From Hericium rajendrae (taxonomy: Eukaryota > Basidiomycota > Agaricomycetes > Russulales > Hericiaceae): 64,000 bases of DNA. Under the pieces are notes generated by a model. The model made no database searches. It was not told the DNA's origin and was given only the letters and a program-made list of their open reading frames with translations. Shown one piece after another: positions 58,010-64,000 of this stretch; within the stretch, counting starts at the first letter, position 1; each line of letters starts with the position of its first letter. The stretch lies in NCBI GenBank assembly GCA_033439255.1, contig CM065880.1:1612001-1676000 (forward strand), read 5' to 3'. The translations under genes and the position numbers were made by a program.

Positions 58010-58325
58010 CAGTCTCGCATCTCGCGTCTCGCATCTCACGTCTCGCGTCTCGCATCTCGTATCTCCTCAAATCCCGCATCTGACGTCTCGTGAGTACTCT
58101 CATATCGCGTCTCGCATATCTCTCGCGTCTCGCGTCTCGCATCTCGCATCTCACGTCTCGCAGCATCTCGCATCTCGCATCTCGTATCTCCTCAAGTCCC
58201 GCATCTGACGTCTCGTGAGTACTTGCGTCTCGCATCTCGTATAGTCTCACATCTCGTATAGTCTCACGTCTCGTGCAGTTGCTCATCGCATCTCGTGCAG
58301 TTGCTCGTCGCATCTCGTCAACCTT
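58010..58325. repeat. CTCGCATCTCGCGT-type tandem repeat
   Basis: Units of 7-8 bases (tctcgca, tctcgcg, tctcacg) alternate for about 300 bases. A longer period of about 120 bases is marked by 'gtatctcctcaa.tcccgcatctgacgtctcgtgagtact'. Open frames across it are repeat artefacts. Confidence 0.8.
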
Positions 58326-58395
58326 TCAATCTTTGCTCGCGGATTGTCACGGCTTCCTCTTCTGCTGCTACACCGCTGCGGCTTTCCATCTGCAA

Positions 58396-58963
58396 CTTCA
58401 TGCCGCGCGCCCGCATTTTCTTCGACATGATGGTGGCATTCTTCGCAACGTTGGTCCGCTGTGGTGTCGGCGTCGAGGAGGATAACTACGTTCAGCAAGT
58501 CTTGCAGGAGGGCGAAGATGGGATCGATCGGATGACAATCCCCATGATAGTGTGAGTGTTCCAGTTTCTCCGTTCCGCTCGTGTTGAACACGATCTGCTT
58601 AGAATCACACCACCGGATGACGATCCCGTTCTCCGCGTTGAACGCGCCATAGCGCGAGCAAATGCCCCGGCGTCACGCATTCCGATCCCAAACGGTGGAT
58701 TCACGTCGGCAAGGAGGGCATGACAAGTCTTACAGGAGGTATATGATAGTATGGAACGCGTAGTTGCTGAAGCGGCCGTGCTTGCGCAGGAGGCGATGGA
58801 ACAGACGATGGCCGAAGTCCGTCAAACATTGGTAGTCGTGCAAGAACAACAGGCAATTCAGCAGGAAATGATCGCGAGTACCATTGCTGGGATAATAGAG
58901 TCCATGCGCGACAATCCGGAGGGCGAGGAGGAGGGCGAGGAAGGGAATACTTCGAGTGAATGA
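58396..58963 (+). CDS. Small acidic helical ORF, possibly multi-exon
   Basis: The final part (58736-58963) reads YDSMERVVAEAAVLAQEAME and TLVVVQEQQAIQQEMIASTI and ends in a Glu/Gly-rich acidic tail. It is preceded by a splice-acceptor-like ttacag. An upstream piece reads VQQVLQEGEDGIDRMTIPMI, similar to the start of the later exon, suggesting internal duplication. A TGA lies between the pieces unless spliced. No family recognised. Confidence 0.35.
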
Positions 58964-59750
58964 AGAAGATGAAGGGCGCGGTCGATGGTTATGCTGTTTT
59001 CTTGTTGTTTTCTTGTTGTAGCTGTCGTCCTTTGAAGCCATACAATGTAGCTGAGTAATATCTAGAACGTAGTCGTCATTATATAGTTCGTATGTATAAA
59101 TCGTAGTCGTCATTATATAGTTCGTATGTATAGAACGTAGTCGTCAATATATAGTTCATATGTATAGCATGCAGTCGTCATTATATAGTTCGTAAGTCGT
59201 TGTTCTTACAATATGTTCCAAATTATCAAGTAAAGATACTGACTATTTTGTTTTAGTCGTAGGGCTTCGCGTATCCTGGCTCACCACCTGCCACGCCCGT
59301 GCCGCTCCTCGACGATGGGTCTATTAGCATGGAGAGAAATCGCAGGCGTATCGGGACGTTATGTTCCCGTGCGGGCGCTATGCATGGAGTCGAAGGATGC
59401 CGGTCTAGACGTGTTGACTGTCGCAACCTCGACGAGTCATGACACTGTGATGTCTTACATCTGTACGTCACGATATCTAGATGTAATGCATTCCGCGAGG
59501 CTAGACTGAAAATCAACGTGAGTCGGTACGCTTTCGAAAATGCCAGTAAGACTTACCGCTGGCCCCGCAGAACTCTTGTCTTGTGCCTCGAATCTCCATC
59601 GCACGCCGCAGACCGCCTCCATCTCAGCTCTTGAATGCGCTCCGCCTTCTCATGAGACGAACTGAGGAACGGGCGATCGAGCGGTGTTCACGGCAGCCAG
59701 AGGCATCATAATCAAGTTAGCCTGTGCCGTGGAACATCTATTCGTATATG
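58964..59750. other. Spacer with tandem repeats and no gene
   Basis: Contains the 37-bp tandem array listed next. Beyond it, 59250-59750 shows only short frames. Nothing else supportable. Confidence 0.5.
59069..59205. repeat. 37-bp tandem repeat, about four copies
   Basis: The unit gtagtcgtcattatatagtt plus cgtatgtatagaac is repeated four times with few changes, the last copy truncated. Confidence 0.85.
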
Positions 59751-59751
59751 A

Positions 59752-60320
59752 ATGTTATCTCATGCCAGCTATCAGCATCATGCAAGCTTTTTAAAAAAGC
59801 AAATCTATCACGCTTCACTTGCTCATATCCTCGAGCCGCTTCAAAAAGGAATGTCGACCCCTGTAGTTCTACGACGTCCCGATGGACATTGGAGACGCAT
59901 CATCTTTGAAATAGGCCCGTTTATTGCTGATTACCCCGAGCAAGTAAAGGATGGTGCCCGAAGTAAGCTAGCTTTTCTTTTCGGAGCTATTCACTTTTAT
60001 CTAATCATGATCGGTCTACTTAAGTTCGCCCGTCCATCCAACTTGGACACCGCTGCTGCGCCACGCTTTCGAGAGCATACAGAAGTGCAACTCACGTCGT
60101 TCGATGCAATCGCATTATGGGATGTATCTGGAACAGTATATGACGTTCTGGTACGTAGTAGCTTCTCCTTCAGGATGCTGTTGCTGACGAGTGAACCAGC
60201 TTGATTGGATTGACACCCATACAGGAGTCGCAATCGAGGCCCTGGATGCAGATGGACCACGTACTGATCGCTCTGCCGTCTTGGCCACAAAATTGGGTGC
60301 GTTATATATTCCCGCTGCCT
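59752..60320 (+). pseudogene. Relic of a Plavaka-type transposase
   Basis: One frame reads LAHILEPLQKGMSTPVVLRR, then PDGHWRRIIFEIGPFIADYP and EQV. These blocks (PLR.GM..P...RCPDGHFRR, then IADYPEQV) recur in fungal Plavaka-like CACTA transposases. After EQVK the match fades and the frame continues only to about 60.2 kb, so N- and C-terminal parts are missing. Its relation to the Tnp2 gene at 17-25 kb is superfamily-level only. Confidence 0.5.
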
Positions 60321-60862
60321 GGTAGTGGGTAACTCTGAATGAACAGAACATATGAGACCCCCATTTGGTAGAAGTCCTGCCGTGCTTGCGCAGCCTAACC
60401 AGACTTATTTACTTAAGCATGTGGGCTATCTGCTGATGAATCCAATCAGGGTGTTCCGAGACCATCGCACTCTGGACCGATGACAACGAGGGCTGCACGA
60501 GGCCGGCATCATCATCAAGTTAGGTGCACTGGACGCAGGCCTCTTGACTGAGCGATACATCCTCAGCCTCGTCGTCACACGCGACCATGAGCACCGCCGT
60601 GAGTAGCTATTGCTCCGCGCGAGGCAGAGCCGAAGACGATTTGCAATTAGGAGATCGTGAAGGCAATGGACACTGAGTGAAGCTCTCGCTGGCAGCACCG
60701 ACAATGATGTGCCCTGATGCACATTTTTGATAGGCATGGTGTGGTATGTTCCTAGTATAATTAGCGTAGTTTGTATGGAGGGAAGTCCTTGAAGCTTGTC
60801 ACAATGTTCTGGGTTTTACCTCACTGAAATGAGACTGACTCGGATGAAGATGAGTCGACAAA
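60321..60862. other. Decayed GC-moderate sequence
   Basis: A short fluent frame at 60515-60605 (KLGALDAGLLTERYILSLVV) suggests another fossil coding fragment. No gene can be supported. Composition drops to AT-rich near 60.75 kb. Confidence 0.4.
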
Positions 60863-61586
60863 TGTGCATTGGTGACACAACTTGTATGCCAGCATTTTGA
60901 GGTCTTGACTCTTAGCATCATTGACATCATGACATCAAGAGCTTTTGTGTCTTGATGTCTTGATGTCATACGTCAACACAATTGTGTTCTTCCCCTTATT
61001 CACTGCATTATTGAGGATCATCTGTTAAAATCATTCTCCAAGAAATCTCTATTGAGTTTGCTCCTCTCGTTTAGTTTGTCAGTCTGGAGACCATGTAAAA
61101 ATAAGCCTGGGTTGTATTAAAAAATATTGCTCAACTTTATGCTGTATTCACTTGGTGATGCACATTGCAGAGACCATTGATAAAATATTTCAGCTATTAT
61201 TCATGGGGACCTGTGCAGAATATTTGCAGAATGCTTCTGACAAGTGAATAGAAATGAGATTTGTGGGGTATCGGTAGGATATTGAGTCAAATCAATATGC
61301 ATGTGAAGTTGAGCATCTTTATTGAGTTTATGTACTCTTGTAATCACTTGAAGCATTGGCATCACAAAGGTAAAGTGCTATTGGAATACGTTAGTAGGAA
61401 AATGAGAGATATAAAGAAAGATGTGCTTATACCTGTAATCATTGTGGGTATTGTAGATTGAATTGAAGAGTGAAGTTCCAAAGAAATACAATAATGTTCT
61501 GGGAATGCAATTTTGTATTATTTGTTCAAATATTCAAGGTGTAATCACAATGTAATCGTGTATTTAATGACCCTTTTCCCACAGTG
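60863..61586 (+). repeat. Right arm of the 725-bp inverted repeat (partner 11410-12135)
   Basis: Inverted relative to the left arm, with only scattered base differences over most of its length. It carries the same 66-codon frame at about 61261-61461. The arms face each other across about 48.7 kb. Confidence 0.8.
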
Positions 61587-61854
61587 TGTACAAGTTAAGA
61601 AGTATCTATAAAAGTTTATATAGATTTGCTAATATGCTTGTGTTGAAGAGTTTCAGATCTCAATGATTGATGCATACTAAACATTGAGCTAATATCAGTA
61701 CTCTTACAAACTTTCTGCTGGAACTTATTCTGTCTGATCTTGTCTAATCACCTTATATACCTGACAGATTGTTCATTCTTGGCTACAAACAAAATCAAGC
61801 AAGTCAAGTAGAGTCAGATTTTATCAGATATGTATTTATACCTAGACCTAATCA

Positions 61855-62200
61855 GATTTGAAATATCTTCTGCTGCCAGACAGATTAGGCAGGGTGTAGT
61901 CTCTCAGACACAGTCAGATTTTGAATGTTGTTCAGATTTTAGATGCTCTCCAGATTTTAGATGTTAATCAGATTTTTTTTTCTTGTCAGGTCAGCCAGGC
62001 AGGGTGTAGTCTCTCAGACACAGTCAGATTTTGGATATCTTTCAGATTTTTTGCTGTCAGACAGATCAGGCAGGGTATAGTCTTCCAGACACAGTCAGAT
62101 TTTGAATATTCTCCAGCTTCTGAATGTTTATCAGATTTATTTTTTTGTCAGTTTAGCCAGACAGGTGTAATCTCTCAGACATAGTCAGATATCAACTTAC
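61855..62200. repeat. Imperfect tandem repeat, CAGGGTGTAGTCTCTCAGACA-type
   Basis: Four units of about 80-120 bases each contain agacag..aggcag.gtgtagtct.tcagacacagtcagattttga. Spacing varies. AT-rich and non-coding. Confidence 0.75.
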
Positions 62201-62639
62201 ATTTAAATTTTAGCTCAGTATCAAATCAAGCAGAATAATCAAAAATTAACAAGTGTAGGTGTCAACTTGCAAGGCATGTTAGTATCTGATGCAACTGCTA
62301 TAGGTCATGCAGATACAATTAGATACTGTCAGATGTCTTGCAGGTCAAATAAAAAGTTTTGAAGATTTCTGATTAATTAAAGTAAACTAAAAATTGCTCT
62401 AATTCATGTACTAGGCATTTGCTGATATAGAAAGTGGTTGACAAAGTTATTACAAAGTCAAAGTTCAAGTGGATCACCTTTAGCTGTAAACTTCCTCTAG
62501 AATAGTAGACTAAGGTTACAGATTACATTCAGTAAAACTATGGTCAAAATAGTACAATATAATGTATAAGAGCTTATTGAGAAGCAATTACATAGGGCTT
62601 TCAACAAAAACTAATTGAGATAAATCAAGATCTCTAGTT

Positions 62640-63560
62640 TAAGAAGATCAAAAGCAGAAATGATCCTGCACAAATGAGTTTTGCAAGTATCAGACTATAC
62701 AAGATCTTATTGAGATGCAGTAAATTAAACCTTTCTAATGCATCTAAGATTGAGACAAAGCACTTAAAATTGACTAAGATATTATTTAATCTTCTTTCAA
62801 AATAAAACTACATCACATTTCATGAGTTTTGCACATAACATGACATATAAAGGCTTGTTGGAAAGCAGTTGAAAATATCTTTTGAAAATATCTAAGAACA
62901 TTGAAATCAGATATGAATTGAATGAGGTACCCCTCTATCTTTTTCTTAGAAGATCAAAAACAAAAATGGATTGCATCCTATGACTTTTGAACATGACATA
63001 GTCTATGAAAGCTTGTTGGAAAGCTATTTTTCACACCTTCTCAATGCATTCAAGATCGAGAAAAAATGCCCAAAATTGACTAAGATATCATTTAATCTTT
63101 CTTCAAAACAAAAATGCATTGTATTCCATGAGTTCAAGACATAACACAATGTATAAAGGCTCGTTGAAAAGCGGCTGAAAGGGCCTTTCCGATGCATCTA
63201 AGAACATTGAAATCAGATACAAATTGAGCGAGGTACCCCTCTATCTTCTTCTCAGAAGATCAAAAACAAAAATGGATTGCATCTTATGAATTTTTCACAT
63301 GACACAGTCTATGAGGGCTTGTTGGAAAGTGATTATTCATCCCTTTCCAATGCATCTAAGATCGAGAAAAAGTGCTTAGAATTGACTAAGATATCATTCA
63401 ATCTTCATTCAAAACAAAAATGCATCGCATTTCATGAGTTGGATACACAACATGGCGTATAAAGGCTTGTTGGAAAGCAGTTGAGAAGATCTTTCCAACG
63501 CATCTAAGAACGTCAAAATCGGATACAAATTGAGTGAGCTACAAGCACTAGATCATATGT
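62640..63560. repeat. Three tandem units of about 305 bp
   Basis: Units begin at roughly 62644, 62948 and 63255 with agaagatcaaaa.caaaaatg. Each contains aaaattgactaagatat.atttaatc and then a..aaggcttgttggaaagc. Each unit is itself a diverged dimer. AT content is high and no coding frame runs through. Confidence 0.8.
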
Positions 63561-63743
63561 CTTTGTTCTATTGTGGCTATGTGGCTGATTTAAACTCCGA
63601 TTAAAAGACATATCAGATGAGTTTGCTCCGAAATATCTCTCTCTCTGCAACCACCATCATCTCTGCTCTTGAAGGTAAGTTTGTTATCTTTGTTACCTTT
63701 GACTCATCAGGAAGGTTGACAACTTTCTGATTGACCTGACAAT

Positions 63744-63958
63744 TTTTAACTCTACTGACAGCTCCTGATTGACCTGATCCACCTGAAAGCAATCTTGAGA
63801 AGCAAATATCTGATCGAACTTTTACATTCAAGGAAAGACATTTATTGTCAGATATAAAAGTTTTTAATCTCTAACTAATAGATATATCAAAATCTTTGAT
63901 ATCTAAAATTTTTGAAAATCTGAGAGTGTCTGATTTTAAATCTGGAGGTCAAATATCA
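63744..63958 (+). repeat. Direct repeat, copy 2 (partner at 5684-5917)
   Basis: Same orientation as copy 1 and collinear with it. It may continue past the right edge of the window. Confidence 0.7.
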
Positions 63959-64000
63959 GTCAGATGGATCAGACAGTGTCAAACACCATCAGATGCTCTC

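Noticed and set aside
57939-58313. Minus-strand frame rich in RDMRDAR repeats
   Set aside because: It is an artefact of the CTCGCATCTCG tandem repeat.

Overview
This window looks like nuclear DNA of a basidiomycete mushroom-type fungus (Agaricomycetes). Genes are split by many introns of about 45-65 bases with GT..AG ends and CTAAC/CTGAC-like branch sites. The recognisable families are fungal: a HUT1-type nucleotide-sugar transporter, a Tnp2/CACTA ('Plavaka'-like) transposase, a degenerate fungal JmjC protein, a TET/JBP dioxygenase and a Ty3/gypsy element. I cannot name the species.

Layout. 1-1.4 kb: an AT-rich decayed gene. 1.7-5.4 kb: two divergent host genes, a serine-rich conserved fungal protein (minus) and HUT1 (plus). 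5.4-12.2 kb: an AT-rich, almost gene-free block of solo LTRs, foldbacks and decayed repeats; one LTR copy has lost nearly all CpGs relative to its sister. 12.2-60.8 kb: a GC-richer, gene-bearing block bracketed by two inverted copies of a repeat of about 725 bp (11.41-12.14 and 60.86-61.59 kb). 61.6-64 kb: AT-rich tandem repeats again, ending in a direct copy of a segment found at 5.7 kb.

Inside the GC-richer block, 12.3-16.8 kb is mostly decayed coding sequence. 17.4-24.7 kb is a Tnp2-type transposase gene whose middle is split by a foreign block of about 2.95 kb with CATAGCT-rich ends and a 20-bp GC-rich minisatellite. 26-37.8 kb is a run of minus-strand host genes: an orphan, a WD40-membrane protein, an orphan family with an MSSDESD motif, a long JmjC protein lacking the usual iron ligands, and two more orphans. 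38.7-52.2 kb is a plus-strand cluster of three coiled-coil proteins and one WD40 protein, each ending in a single C-terminal membrane segment; the first is split by a young Ty3/gypsy insertion with identical 175-bp LTRs. 53.2-57.9 kb holds a TET/JBP-family methylcytosine dioxygenase gene with intact catalytic residues but an in-frame TGA, followed by a 645-aa orphan fungal protein. 58-60.7 kb holds simple repeats, a small coiled-coil ORF and a transposase relic.

How it may fit together. CpG-poor repeat copies suggest cytosine methylation and deamination of repeats, and a TET/JBP gene, whose family oxidises 5-methylcytosine, lies in the same block. The tail-anchored coiled-coil/WD40 cluster is the most system-like host feature: four same-strand neighbours with a shared architecture and no function I recognise. 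Exon structures were read by eye from splice signals and frame continuity; the less certain ones are marked.
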